Source: Pirellula sp.
GTDB taxonomy: Bacteria; Planctomycetota; Planctomycetia; Pirellulales; Pirellulaceae
DNA length: 52,573 nt
Assembly (NCBI GenBank): GCA_021299695.1
Contig: JAJTEK010000032.1
Coordinates: 1-52,573, forward strand
Direction of reading: 5' to 3'
Shown in pieces: positions 44,077-52,573 of this stretch. The position numbers and the translations under genes were made by a program. Numbering within the stretch: position 1 is the first letter of the stretch; each line of letters opens with the position of its first letter. Under the pieces are notes generated by a model, which saw nothing but the letters and a program-made list of their open reading frames with translations, did not search any database and was not told the DNA's origin.

Positions 44077-46911
44077 ATGAAAACTGACGAGTTGCGAGAA
44101 AAGTACCTAGCGTTCTTTGAGTCCAAGGGTCATCATCGCCAAGCCAGCGATGTGTTGGTCCCAACGTGGGATCCGTCGGTCCTCTTCACGCCCGCAGGCA
44201 TGAACCAATTCAAAGACCACTTTCTCGGAAAAGTCAAACTCGATTACACACGCGCGACGACTTGCCAAAAATGCTTGCGCACAGGCGATATCGACAATGT
44301 CGGTAGGACCGCCTACCACCATACCTTCTTCGAAATGCTCGGCAACTTCAGCTTCGGTGATTACTTCAAGGCCGAAGCGATCGCTTGGGCTTGGGAACTC
44401 CTGACGGACAAGAAATGGTTCGGGATCGATCCAGATCGATTGACCATCACCGTTTACAAAGACGACGACGAAGCAGCCAGGATTTGGAACGAAAAGATTG
44501 GTTTGCCCACCTCTCGAATCACCCGGATGGACGAAGCCGATAACTTCTGGCCAGCCAGCGCCCCGAGCCAAGGCCCCGATGGAGTCTGCGGACCTTGTTC
44601 AGAAATCTACTACACCCTCGAAGGGGGCAAGACCGTCGAGATCTGGAATCTGGTCTTCACCCAATTCAATCGCGTCGGAGAACCACCGAATAACCTCCGA
44701 CCCTTGCCGAGCAAGAACATCGATACAGGAATGGGATTGGAACGGGCCGCAAGCGTCCTGCAAGGCGTACCGACGAACTTCCACATCGATATCCTACTGC
44801 CGATTGTCCAAGCTGCCGCAGAAGTCTGTGGCGTGAAATACGCTTACGAAAGCGACGATGGACGTCGTTTGCGTCGAATCACTGACCACGTCCGAGCCTG
44901 TAGCTTTGCCATCCACGAGAACGTTTATCCCGGTCCGAAAAAAGCTCGCTACGTCATCAAAAGACTCCTGCGACGCGCTGTTCTAGACGGTCATCAACTC
45001 GGGATGAGGGATCCGTTCCTCCATCAACTCGTCCCAATCGTCGCCCAAATGATGAAAGCTTCCTATCCAGAACTCTCCGATACCACCGACCGCGTCGCAG
45101 CGGTCATGAAACGCGAGGAAGCCGACTTCTTTGCTACCATCGGGTCGGGACTCGAACGCATCGACCGATTGTTCGATGAAATGGCCGGCAAAGGGAGCAC
45201 CATGGTCGATGGTACCGAAGCCGCTACGCTCTACCAAACCCACGGAGTTCCACCAGAACTCTTCCAACAGATCTCCGCCGAACGAGGATTCTCCTTTGAT
45301 TGGGATGGATACCGCGAAGCGATGCTCCGACACGGTGACATCAGCGGTGGTGGAACCGTCGAACTCTTCGAAACCGGCCCGATCGAAACACTCAAAGAGG
45401 CTCTGCACCAATCGGAGTTTCTCGGGTATACCACCGCCCAAACTCCAGCCCAAATCAAAGGGGTCATCGTCGGAAAACCCAAGGACGACCGTCTGGTCAG
45501 CTCCGTCTCGAACGAATCCCAACCCGAAATGCTACGCATCGTCTTGGATCGCTCCCCGTTCTACGCAGAAAGCGGTGGACAAGTAGGCGATACCGGCAAA
45601 CTGCAAACCAATAACGGTACTTTTGAAGTCACCGACACGCAGAAAAGCGGCGACTTGATCGTCCATTTTGGTCGCATGCTCTCTGGAAGCCTCAAGGAAG
45701 GCGAAACCGTCCAAGCCTCGGTCGACGAGAATCGTCGCAACTCGATCCGCCGAGCCCACTCGGCAACCCATGTCCTGCACCATGCTCTCCAGTCGCGACT
45801 CGGAAAACATGCCCAACAGCAAGGAAGCAAAGTGGACGCCGATTGGTTGCGATTCGACTTCAGCCACCAAGACTCCCTCTCAGACGAGGACCTCAAGCAG
45901 ATCGAAGGATTATCCAACGAGAAAATCACCCAAGGTGCAGCAATCCGCTGGGATACCGTCGCCCTAGCCCAAGCCCGAGAACTCGGTGCGATGATGCTCT
46001 TTGGAGAAAAGTACCCCGACCCAGTCCGTATGGTCAGTATGGGAGATTTTTCTCGCGAACTCTGCGGAGGAACCCACGCGAACAATACCGCCGAAATCGG
46101 TACCCTGGAAATCCTCACCGATGAGAGCGTCTCGGCTGGCGTCCGACGAATCACCGCCTTGACCGGCCCTAGGGCTCTTGAGCACCGTGCCAAAATCGAA
46201 GCCCAAGCGGCCCTGGTCGCCCAAAAACTCGGTTGCCCAATCGATCAACTTCTACCCCGTACCCTCGAGCTTGTCAGCGCCATTCGCAAATTGAAAAAAA
46301 TCGCTGCATCGGCAGGTGGGAATGAAACACCGCCGGTTAAAGTCGGTGGCCAAGTACCCCCACCAAATTCCTCATTGAAATCCAATCTGGTTTACGCAGA
46401 TATTCGCAGCGCTCTGAAGCAAGCCGCTAGAGCAATGAACGTTTCGCTCGACGAAGTTGGCGGTCGAATGGATGCCTTGCTGACCGAAGAGCGTCAACTC
46501 CATGAGCAACTCACGCAGCTTTCGAGCGCAAGCAATTTGGACGTCGATCAACTGATCGCAACGGCCCAATCCGTCGGCCCAACCCTGGTGATCGTCGCTC
46601 GTATACCCAACGCCAATACCGCAATGATGCGACAGTGGATCGATCAAATCCGTAAGAAGTCAGCCAAGCCCGTGGCGGTTCTGTTTGCAACCCACGATCA
46701 GGACAAAGTCACTCTGCTCGCAGGCTTGAGCCAATCCCTCGTCGACCAAGGATATAGCGCGGGTAAGTGGATCGCACCCGTAGCCGAAGTCGTCGGTGGC
46801 AGTGGCGGAGGTCGACCCGACTTCGCCCAAGCCGGCGGGAAACTTCCCGGGAACATCGACCAGGCGCTGACAATCGCCAAATCCACTTGGCAATCCATCG
46901 CTGGGAGCTAA
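44077..46911 (+). CDS. alaS: Alanyl-tRNA synthetase
   Basis: 944 residues, longer than the usual 870-880. The class II core opens MKTDELREKYLAFFESKGH with RATTCQKCLRTGDIDNVG, and HHTFFEMLGNFSFGDYFK. The editing domain has the HSATHVLHHALQ zinc-binding block and later ELCGGTHANNTAEIG. The C-terminal C-Ala domain ends GGRPDFAQAGGK. The extra length is mainly an insertion near 400-470 and one near 740-770 (ASAGGNETPPVKVGGQVPPP), neither of known function. It charges tRNA-Ala and clears Ser/Gly mistakes. tsaB follows after 44 bases. Confidence 0.94.
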   Translation: MKTDELREKYLAFFESKGHHRQASDVLVPTWDPSVLFTPAGMNQFKDHFLGKVKLDYTRATTCQKCLRTGDIDNVGRTAYHHTFFEMLGNFSFGDYFKAEAIAWAWELLTDKKWFGIDPDRLTITVYKDDDEAARIWNEKIGLPTSRITRMDEADNFWPASAPSQGPDGVCGPCSEIYYTLEGGKTVEIWNLVFTQFNRVGEPPNNLRPLPSKNIDTGMGLERAASVLQGVPTNFHIDILLPIVQAAAEVCGVKYAYESDDGRRLRRITDHVRACSFAIHENVYPGPKKARYVIKRLLRRAVLDGHQLGMRDPFLHQLVPIVAQMMKASYPELSDTTDRVAAVMKREEADFFATIGSGLERIDRLFDEMAGKGSTMVDGTEAATLYQTHGVPPELFQQISAERGFSFDWDGYREAMLRHGDISGGGTVELFETGPIETLKEALHQSEFLGYTTAQTPAQIKGVIVGKPKDDRLVSSVSNESQPEMLRIVLDRSPFYAESGGQVGDTGKLQTNNGTFEVTDTQKSGDLIVHFGRMLSGSLKEGETVQASVDENRRNSIRRAHSATHVLHHALQSRLGKHAQQQGSKVDADWLRFDFSHQDSLSDEDLKQIEGLSNEKITQGAAIRWDTVALAQARELGAMMLFGEKYPDPVRMVSMGDFSRELCGGTHANNTAEIGTLEILTDESVSAGVRRITALTGPRALEHRAKIEAQAALVAQKLGCPIDQLLPRTLELVSAIRKLKKIAASAGGNETPPVKVGGQVPPPNSSLKSNLVYADIRSALKQAARAMNVSLDEVGGRMDALLTEERQLHEQLTQLSSASNLDVDQLIATAQSVGPTLVIVARIPNANTAMMRQWIDQIRKKSAKPVAVLFATHDQDKVTLLAGLSQSLVDQGYSAGKWIAPVAEVVGGSGGGRPDFAQAGGKLPGNIDQALTIAKSTWQSIAGS

Positions 46912-46955
46912 GACCCCGAACCTGACATTCCGAACCCTCCAACTAGGCTCTATCC

Positions 46956-47834
46956 ATGACGACGAACCTGCTCGCCTTGGAAACTTCAGGACGGAGCGGG
47001 TCGATCGCCTTGGCAAAATCCAACGAATCCCTCGATGGACTCCGCGAATCGATCGGCTCGGGTTGGTCCCCGCCAGGCCGCTGCCTGAGAAATCTAACCG
47101 AGCGATTGGAAATCCTATCGCTCGATTTGGACCCAACCTGGGGGTCAGCAAAGACGCTCGCACCAGCGATCCATAAACTACTTGCCCAAGACGGACTTTC
47201 TCCCAAAGACCTACACGCAATCGCAGTTGTGCAAGGCCCAGGGTCGTTTACTGGGTTACGCGTCGGGATCGCGACGGCCAAAGTGATGGCCTATGCGCTG
47301 AAAATACCCATCGTGGCGGTCGATACGCTCGAGGTCATCGCTCAGCAAGTTTCCGATTCCCGGACAGAATCCGAATCACCGACCGAACCCGAATCACCAA
47401 CCGTACCCGGATCGCAAAACCTCGATCTGTTCGCAGTCGCAGACGCATTTCGAGGGCAGAGCTTTTGGGCCAAGTATCGCATCGGGGCAGGGGAGTGCGT
47501 CGAGACGATCCGAACTCGAATCGATGACAATACTTGGTTGGCCCAAGAGCTCTCTGCCCAGGATCCCTCCGTCTGCATCGCAGTCGCAGGACCATCGCTT
47601 GAAAAACTCCGAGAATGCTATCGGGACGTTCCAAGCTCGCAGTGCCAAAGTGCACTCGATAAGCGCTCTCTTGTTTGGGAACCAAAGCAGTACGGTGAGC
47701 CTCGAGCGTCTACCGTGGCAAGACTCGGCTGGCGAGCATGGATGAGAAATCAAACCGTCGAGCCGTTCGGTTTGCTACCCATGTACTATCGCAGTAGCGC
47801 TGCCGAAGAGAAGCAATCTTCAGGACCAAGTTGA
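46956..47834 (+). CDS. tsaB: tRNA threonylcarbamoyladenosine synthesis protein TsaB
   Basis: 292 residues, longer than most TsaB (about 230). The ASKHA-fold N-terminus has LALETSGRSGSIAL and the conserved VVQGPGSFTGLRVGIATAK and DTLEVIAQQ. It partners TsaD and TsaE to make t6A37 on tRNAs. A low-complexity stretch (TESESPTEPESPTVPG) encoded by a short tandem repeat lies near 130-150 and extends a surface loop. The C-terminus is also extended. Probably co-transcribed with alaS. Confidence 0.9.
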   Translation: MTTNLLALETSGRSGSIALAKSNESLDGLRESIGSGWSPPGRCLRNLTERLEILSLDLDPTWGSAKTLAPAIHKLLAQDGLSPKDLHAIAVVQGPGSFTGLRVGIATAKVMAYALKIPIVAVDTLEVIAQQVSDSRTESESPTEPESPTVPGSQNLDLFAVADAFRGQSFWAKYRIGAGECVETIRTRIDDNTWLAQELSAQDPSVCIAVAGPSLEKLRECYRDVPSSQCQSALDKRSLVWEPKQYGEPRASTVARLGWRAWMRNQTVEPFGLLPMYYRSSAAEEKQSSGPS

Positions 47835-47841
47835 TGGTTCG

Positions 47842-50800
47842 CTACTCAAGGCCAAAGAATCCCGCCGGCGGAATGGCTTGACCACCGACAACCCCAAGCC
47901 CTCGCGTCGGTAGGAATCGTGGTTCGAGCGCAAATTGCAGCGATACATTGTCCCGACCGCTGTCGACAGCCAGCCCGACTCGAAACAGAAAAGATTCGCC
48001 AATTCGAGTCAACCCGATCGTATGCCCGTTGCTACCCGTTGGCCCAAAATCGTAAACCGAACTGCCGACGGCCGCCCACTTGTCGTTCATGCGATAAGTC
48101 AACGTCGAGGTCAGGAGCTTGGCCGAGACAGGCCCATCGAGGTTGGTTAAGCCGACATAAAAATCGCCTCGCAAAGGGCGCGAAATCAAAGTGCCGATCG
48201 AGGTGGCTTGCAAACCTCGGTCGAACATGTCGTAATATCCGTCGCTCAGGAAGGTCACGCGGTCCCCCACATGGTATCGAAACTCGTAGTTCAAACCTCC
48301 GAAATCCTCCCCGAAGTTGTCGCGTTCGGATTTCGCAAAGTAAATCGCATCGACATCGAACTCCACGACATCTGCGATCCGCTCACGGCCTGCGACCCCT
48401 CGCTTGGTCTGCCAGCGTTGGTGGACACCGAAGCGACTTTGTAGTTGGTCAGCGACAATCTGAGAACTGGCGGCTGTGACATAGCGCTGCATGCCTTGCC
48501 GGGCTGCATACTCGCGAGATTCGAACTGGTCCGGCAAGCTACCTCCAAACGTGTTGAAGACCAATCGCCGTCGAAAGTGCTCCTGGCTATTATCATCGAT
48601 GGGATCATAGAGCGGGAGCAAATCGAGTTCCTTGGTCGTGTCGGCATACCAAGTTTCTGTTTCAAAGGAAACTTTATGTGCAAGGCCGTTGAGGTTAAAT
48701 AGTGAGCTCTGAACCTCGGGAGCGACCTTGATCATCGGCAACGATGTTCTAAGCCCAGCTTGCCCAGTCAATCGCCCAAGGGAATCGCCGTTGAGATCCT
48801 CACCCCAGTAGGCCGCTTCGCCAGAGACAAACGGGGTCCACTTGCTATGTCCGGTATCAAAGGGAAGTGATATTTCATGACGCGTGACTGCTTGAATGCC
48901 CGAGGAGGTTTGCTCCCAGGGTTGCAACTGGAACTTCGCAGCATCCTGCGGCGCCGTCGGTCTCGAGGCAACCTTCAACTGCCCATAGCCCGCTTGGGAA
49001 TGCGAATACCAAGTGAAGAAATTCCCTAAGTTCTGGCCGAGCCAATAATGATCGACCCGCGGAAGCCACTGCGTCTCGGTGAAAAAACTATTCAACCGTA
49101 CCTGAGCCCAAAGATCGAGCATTTGCTGACCCATGAAATAATGGCGATATCGCAGGGCCGTCGAGCGATCCTTGTTCGTATCCCATTCCTCTTCAAAGTA
49201 CTGCTCGAGGAAATTTCGGTCGCTGATGTATCCGAGTTCAGCCCATAATTCCTGGTCAGGTGATAACAACTGCCGATGCCGCCAGGCCACTCGTCCCCGA
49301 GTCGTCTCCTCAGGGACCATATCGATCCGATCGCTTCCCAGAGTATCGAACCCCTCGTCGTTGAGTCCCCAAGCATCGAATTCCCCGTAAGCCGGTCCAC
49401 CACCGTGAAGTGAAGGAAGGTTGTAGCGAAAATTCGTTCCGAGCGCGAACCCTCGCTCGCTCAGATAATCCGTCGAAAGCGTCCACTTCGTTCCGTCAAT
49501 AGCATCGATTCCGAAGATCTGATAAAGATTCCAGTCGAGCATGACCTGGGTGCCAAAAATACTATCGTTGCGGAAGCTCGCGCCCGAAATGTAAAAACTC
49601 GGAGTATCTACGTTGGTATTGAGGATCGGCCAATAAGCCACAGGCACACCCTCCATGTAGACAAAGTTATGCCGAGCTTTGGCCTTCATCGCCGTGGTGT
49701 CCCCCGAGGGAGACAGGACCCCGAAACCGAGCAGTCCGGTTTGATCGCTCGATTGGCGTTGATCGTTAAGCTCGATCCGATCGGCTTGAAGCCAGTAGCG
49801 TGGTACCCCAAGGCGGCTGCTGGTCATCGCTGCCCGATTGGCCAAGAAATTTTCGCGAGAACGCTGTTGGATCACGTCTGCCTTGAGCCGCACAATCCCC
49901 TCATACTTCGGGGCGGGCGTCAGGACCTCGGCCCCCAGGATCATCCCGTACTCGGATTGCACGTTGTAGTACATCCGATCGGCATAGATCACCCGGGCCC
50001 CTTGCTGAAAAACGATGTTGCCTTCAAGGTACAGTTCGACCGGTAAATCATCGATTTTCTGGGATAGCAGTCGGTTCAGATCCGCCGTCCAGACCACACA
50101 ACGATCCGCTTCGATCAGCACAGTCCCCATGTCGAAAAGTCCACCAGAGGTCTGCACCGCCACGTCGCCGATCATCAAGCGGATACCTCGGCTGATCGTC
50201 ACGACACTGTCGCCGCGTTCCGGCCGACTCTTGGCAGAATAAAGTGGATCGACCCCACTGCGACCACTGATTTTGAAAGTGCGAGCCCCGACCCTGACCC
50301 CAGACCGGACGTTGGGAGCCGAGGCGGCCACGGGGGCCGCCAACGGTAAGGGAATCGGACCGGTGTTGGCCGCCGGTGCCGGTAACTGAAACGACTCGAC
50401 CTGCTGTTGCGAAACCGAAGGTGCCGTCGGAACTTCGGGAACACCCTTGATCGATTCAAATAGAGGGATCGAACCTGGATCCAAAACCGTTCCGCCAAGT
50501 GTCGAATTACCGATCTGCATGGAGTTGGGCGAGCCGAGAGGCTCCGACGCTGGGACACTCGGCTGGGCTGATGGTGGGCCCAAAGGTGGCTGGGATTGCA
50601 GCAGTTGCGCCGCGAGGCGCAGGTGTGTTTGCTCATCCTGATCGGTCCAGACCACCCCATCCTTGACCGCAGAGTTTCGCCTGGCCTCAGACACAGAAGT
50701 GTTGGCCCCTGACGATCGAGACTCCTCATAGGCCCAGTCCAAAGGTGCAACAGGTGTCACTGGCTGCTGCCAGACCTGGACCTCGAACTTCGGTTCATGC

Positions 50801-51225
50801 TGGCTATAGAGTCTTCCCATCCAACGTTGATCTCTGAGGCGTTGCTCCTCGGACCATTGAATGTCGCAATCGCCTTGTGCGTCGAGAACCATCCGATGGA
50901 TCATCGAAGTTGGATTCATCGCAGATCGAAGCGTAGAGCTTGAGTTACCCGCCGATTCTTCATTCGGTGGGATCTCCTGGCTCAATACCCACAGGTTGGC
51001 CTTGCTGCATGTGGCCCGAAAGGAACCTTGGGCGATCCGCACTCCACCCTCGAGTTGATAGACAATGTAGTCCCCCTGCTGGGACTTGCTCGCCGAGTGG
51101 GCCTGGATCGTCACGCTAAAGCGAGGGTCACACAGGGGCAAGCCAATCTCCGCTGCTAGGCTCGATGCGCAGGGACCCGCACAGGCCAAGACCAAGGCGC
51201 ACAGGCACGCAAGGCACCAGGCCAT
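47842..51225 (-). CDS. LptD/OstA-like outer-membrane protein
   Basis: A secreted protein of about 1127 residues: signal peptide (MAWCLACLCALVLACAGP, cleaved near SLAAEIG), a periplasmic OstA-like domain region, a low-complexity Pro/Ser/Ala-rich linker (roughly 190-310), then beta-jellyroll-like repeats (EGNIVFQQGARVIYADRMYY) and a C-terminal beta-barrel with many alternating aromatic strands (YLSERGFALGTNFRYN, YGEFDAWGLNDEG). LptD proteins insert lipopolysaccharide in the outer leaflet. No C-terminal Phe is found; the last strand ends FFGLE. GTG 51261 is an alternative start with AGGA farther upstream. Confidence 0.82.
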   Translation of the reverse strand: MAWCLACLCALVLACAGPCASSLAAEIGLPLCDPRFSVTIQAHSASKSQQGDYIVYQLEGGVRIAQGSFRATCSKANLWVLSQEIPPNEESAGNSSSTLRSAMNPTSMIHRMVLDAQGDCDIQWSEEQRLRDQRWMGRLYSQHEPKFEVQVWQQPVTPVAPLDWAYEESRSSGANTSVSEARRNSAVKDGVVWTDQDEQTHLRLAAQLLQSQPPLGPPSAQPSVPASEPLGSPNSMQIGNSTLGGTVLDPGSIPLFESIKGVPEVPTAPSVSQQQVESFQLPAPAANTGPIPLPLAAPVAASAPNVRSGVRVGARTFKISGRSGVDPLYSAKSRPERGDSVVTISRGIRLMIGDVAVQTSGGLFDMGTVLIEADRCVVWTADLNRLLSQKIDDLPVELYLEGNIVFQQGARVIYADRMYYNVQSEYGMILGAEVLTPAPKYEGIVRLKADVIQQRSRENFLANRAAMTSSRLGVPRYWLQADRIELNDQRQSSDQTGLLGFGVLSPSGDTTAMKAKARHNFVYMEGVPVAYWPILNTNVDTPSFYISGASFRNDSIFGTQVMLDWNLYQIFGIDAIDGTKWTLSTDYLSERGFALGTNFRYNLPSLHGGGPAYGEFDAWGLNDEGFDTLGSDRIDMVPEETTRGRVAWRHRQLLSPDQELWAELGYISDRNFLEQYFEEEWDTNKDRSTALRYRHYFMGQQMLDLWAQVRLNSFFTETQWLPRVDHYWLGQNLGNFFTWYSHSQAGYGQLKVASRPTAPQDAAKFQLQPWEQTSSGIQAVTRHEISLPFDTGHSKWTPFVSGEAAYWGEDLNGDSLGRLTGQAGLRTSLPMIKVAPEVQSSLFNLNGLAHKVSFETETWYADTTKELDLLPLYDPIDDNSQEHFRRRLVFNTFGGSLPDQFESREYAARQGMQRYVTAASSQIVADQLQSRFGVHQRWQTKRGVAGRERIADVVEFDVDAIYFAKSERDNFGEDFGGLNYEFRYHVGDRVTFLSDGYYDMFDRGLQATSIGTLISRPLRGDFYVGLTNLDGPVSAKLLTSTLTYRMNDKWAAVGSSVYDFGPTGSNGHTIGLTRIGESFLFRVGLAVDSGRDNVSLQFALEPRFLPTRGLGVVGGQAIPPAGFFGLE

Positions 51226-51533
51226 TTGTTTTTGGATTGGGTAGTCCGCCAGTGGTACCACGAGTGGTGATTTTTCCTAGGATGAGCTCGCCAAAGAGCA
51301 CGAAACCTTTACCGCTTTAGGGGTTGCGCGTCTCGGGAGTATAGAAATCCGGAAAAAGCGACTCAAGACCGAGGTTTCGTTAAAGTCCCTCAGATTCTCT
51401 GCCGAACGAGGACGGATACCCGTGAAAACTTGTGCCCTGGTGCCCCCAATCTCCCCACAGGCCCCAGATTGCCCAAGTCCGTGGAACTTCTCGAAGTTCC
51501 CTGCACAAACAAACCCGAATCCAACGGACCGAA

Positions 51534-51773
51534 ATGTCGAATCTCGATACGCTTGTCCAAACATTGATTCGCGAAGGACACTGGTCGGATGCCGCAGGCC
51601 TCTACCGCGACGAACTGGGGGTCTCCTTGACCCAAGCCGAGGCCAAAGTTCACTCGTTAGCCCAAGAACTTGGAATTACCGATCCGCATCGCTGGACCCA
51701 ATGGCTTGCGATCGGGCTCGCCGGTGCGAGCCTGTTCGTCCTAGCCGGCTGTTTGCAATGGTTTATGTCCTAA
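51534..51773 (+). CDS. Small C-terminally anchored membrane protein, 79 aa
   Basis: Residues 1-55 are soluble and helical (SNLDTLVQTLIREGHWSDAA...AKVHSLAQELGI), then one transmembrane helix near 57-77 (WLAIGLAGASLFVLAGCLQW). ATG 51534 is chosen because the preceding in-frame codons (from 51432) are Pro/Gln/Arg-rich and lie where a promoter is expected. Divergent from the LptD-like gene across 308 bases. No function known. Confidence 0.7.
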   Translation: MSNLDTLVQTLIREGHWSDAAGLYRDELGVSLTQAEAKVHSLAQELGITDPHRWTQWLAIGLAGASLFVLAGCLQWFMS

Positions 51774-51783
51774 GCCAACCGGC

Positions 51784-52573
51784 TTAGACGGCATTCGATC
51801 GGTGGAATTGAATATCAAGCGTTCGCAGATGGGTATGCAATCCTGCGTCTTGAATCGGCATAAGGTAGGCGATGTGACCGGATTCGTTGTGGTGGGAGTG
51901 CCACCATCCCGGTGGCGTGATAAAAGCCCCACCGCTTTCCCAAGGTACCCTCAAAGGATCGATTAGGTTCCCTTGGGTGTCGACCCTTTCGGCGACCAAG
52001 GTATAGCAACCTGGCTTGCAATCGATGATCAAATCCAGGGCCACGGATTTGTGGGCGTGAGGTAGTTGATTGGCCCCCACAGGCAAGATTCCGAGCATGG
52101 CCCAGAGGACATGGGTGATCGTCAAAGTCTGAGGAAAGTGCGCATTGGTCAACAGAACACTGATGCGGCTGCGTTGCCCTGCAAGCGGGTCGGCCGCAGC
52201 TTGTTCAAGCGCCGCTTGCGAATCTTTTTTCGCATACAAAGTCGGCTCGAATCTCGCAACGGATGCACTGACGCCGAGGTACCTGAGCAAGGGTTCATCG
52301 TTAACCCAATAGAAAATCGACTCGTCGTGAGCCGTAAGGATGGGGTCTGGCCCACAGGGTAGGGTAATCAAATCCCCGCCTTGGTAAGGGATCGCGATGT
52401 CGGCAAACCGTAAAACCCCTTTCCCACGCAGGGCGAAAAAAAGGTGACTCGTGCCACGGTTGGGGGCAGCCAAACTATCGTTGGCCTCAATTCGAATAAA
52501 GCTTGCCAACAGACTGGCACTCGAGGCAGGGGCAGGGGAACCGAGCTGCTCTGAGATGTCCAAGGGAATGATG
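51784..52573 (-). CDS. Bicupin protein, 5-prime end cut off by the window
   Basis: Open from the stop at 51784 to the window edge; no ATG lies within it, and TTG at 52563 is probably not the start, so the true N-terminus is likely outside. Two cupin-like parts can be seen: one with SHLFFALRGKGVLRF and YQGGDLITLPCG, and a second with HAHKSVALDLII...FITPPGWWHSHHNESG. The second holds His-x-His and His-His patterns able to bind metal. This is the layout of gentisate 1,2-dioxygenase-like cupins, but the substrate is not known. It converges with the 79-aa gene, 10 bases between stops. Confidence 0.75.
   Translation of the reverse strand, partial: IIPLDISEQLGSPAPASSASLLASFIRIEANDSLAAPNRGTSHLFFALRGKGVLRFADIAIPYQGGDLITLPCGPDPILTAHDESIFYWVNDEPLLRYLGVSASVARFEPTLYAKKDSQAALEQAAADPLAGQRSRISVLLTNAHFPQTLTITHVLWAMLGILPVGANQLPHAHKSVALDLIIDCKPGCYTLVAERVDTQGNLIDPLRVPWESGGAFITPPGWWHSHHNESGHIAYLMPIQDAGLHTHLRTLDIQFHRSNAV

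Overview
The window reads as a chromosome segment of a planctomycete, most likely of the Pirellulaceae type. The clearest pointers are a large cytochrome-c/PA14/DUF1592 protein followed by a DUF1552 protein (5.8-9.5 kb), a secreted YVTN/cytochrome-c/ankyrin protein, loosely packed genes with weak or absent Shine-Dalgarno sequences, and dispersed CACAGAGG-type repeats. The lineage call is inference from gene content. No rRNA, tRNA or CRISPR array was seen.

Layout. 1-5.4 kb: the start of an unknown gene on the minus strand, a conserved hypothetical, a metallo-beta-lactamase-fold hydrolase, and an mlaE-mlaF-mlaD lipid-transport operon. 5.8-12.7 kb: the DUF1592/DUF1552 pair, an FHA-GAF histidine kinase and a secreted M64-type metalloprotease. 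12.7-14.1 kb: a repeat island holding one small GxxExxY (PD-(D/E)XK-like) gene bracketed by inverted copies of the repeat, next to a 210-bp tandem array that carries the same sequence as near-perfect hairpins. 14.1-21.8 kb: the YVTN/cytochrome/ankyrin protein, a 59-residue membrane protein, an AAA ATPase, another repeat patch and a large secreted esterase. 21.9-24.9 kb: an Hsp20 gene with a consensus sigma-54 promoter, an M28 glutaminyl-cyclase-like lipoprotein and an orphan MalK-type ABC ATPase. 24.9-30.2 kb: hexanucleotide repeats, a 30-residue membrane peptide candidate, a pfpI / metallophosphoesterase / ubiA operon, metF, xerC/D and a small membrane-anchored protein.

30.3-40.4 kb: a metal-transport permease fused to a DtxR-like regulator, then mostly housekeeping genes: gltX-trpF-CYTH-thiE, cysK, a squalene-cyclase-like Tat protein, miaA and hisE-hisG. 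Both gltX and cysK are broken by an internal deletion plus frameshift. Either two housekeeping genes are decaying or the assembly lost short stretches. 40.5-52.6 kb: an SMP-30-like protein, a universal stress protein convergent with an APC amino-acid permease (the two share an identical translation leader), alaS-tsaB, an LptD-like outer-membrane protein, a small tail-anchored protein and a partial cupin protein.

Working together: MlaEFD and the LptD-like protein suggest a functional outer membrane. hisE/hisG, trpF, thiE, cysK and metF are scattered amino-acid and cofactor genes. tsaB and miaA modify tRNA. The most unusual feature is the GxxExxY gene inside its own repeat family, which could be a small nuclease-linked mobile repeat system; that function is inference. 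The sigma-54 promoter of hsp20 and the permease-DtxR fusion are the next most testable observations.
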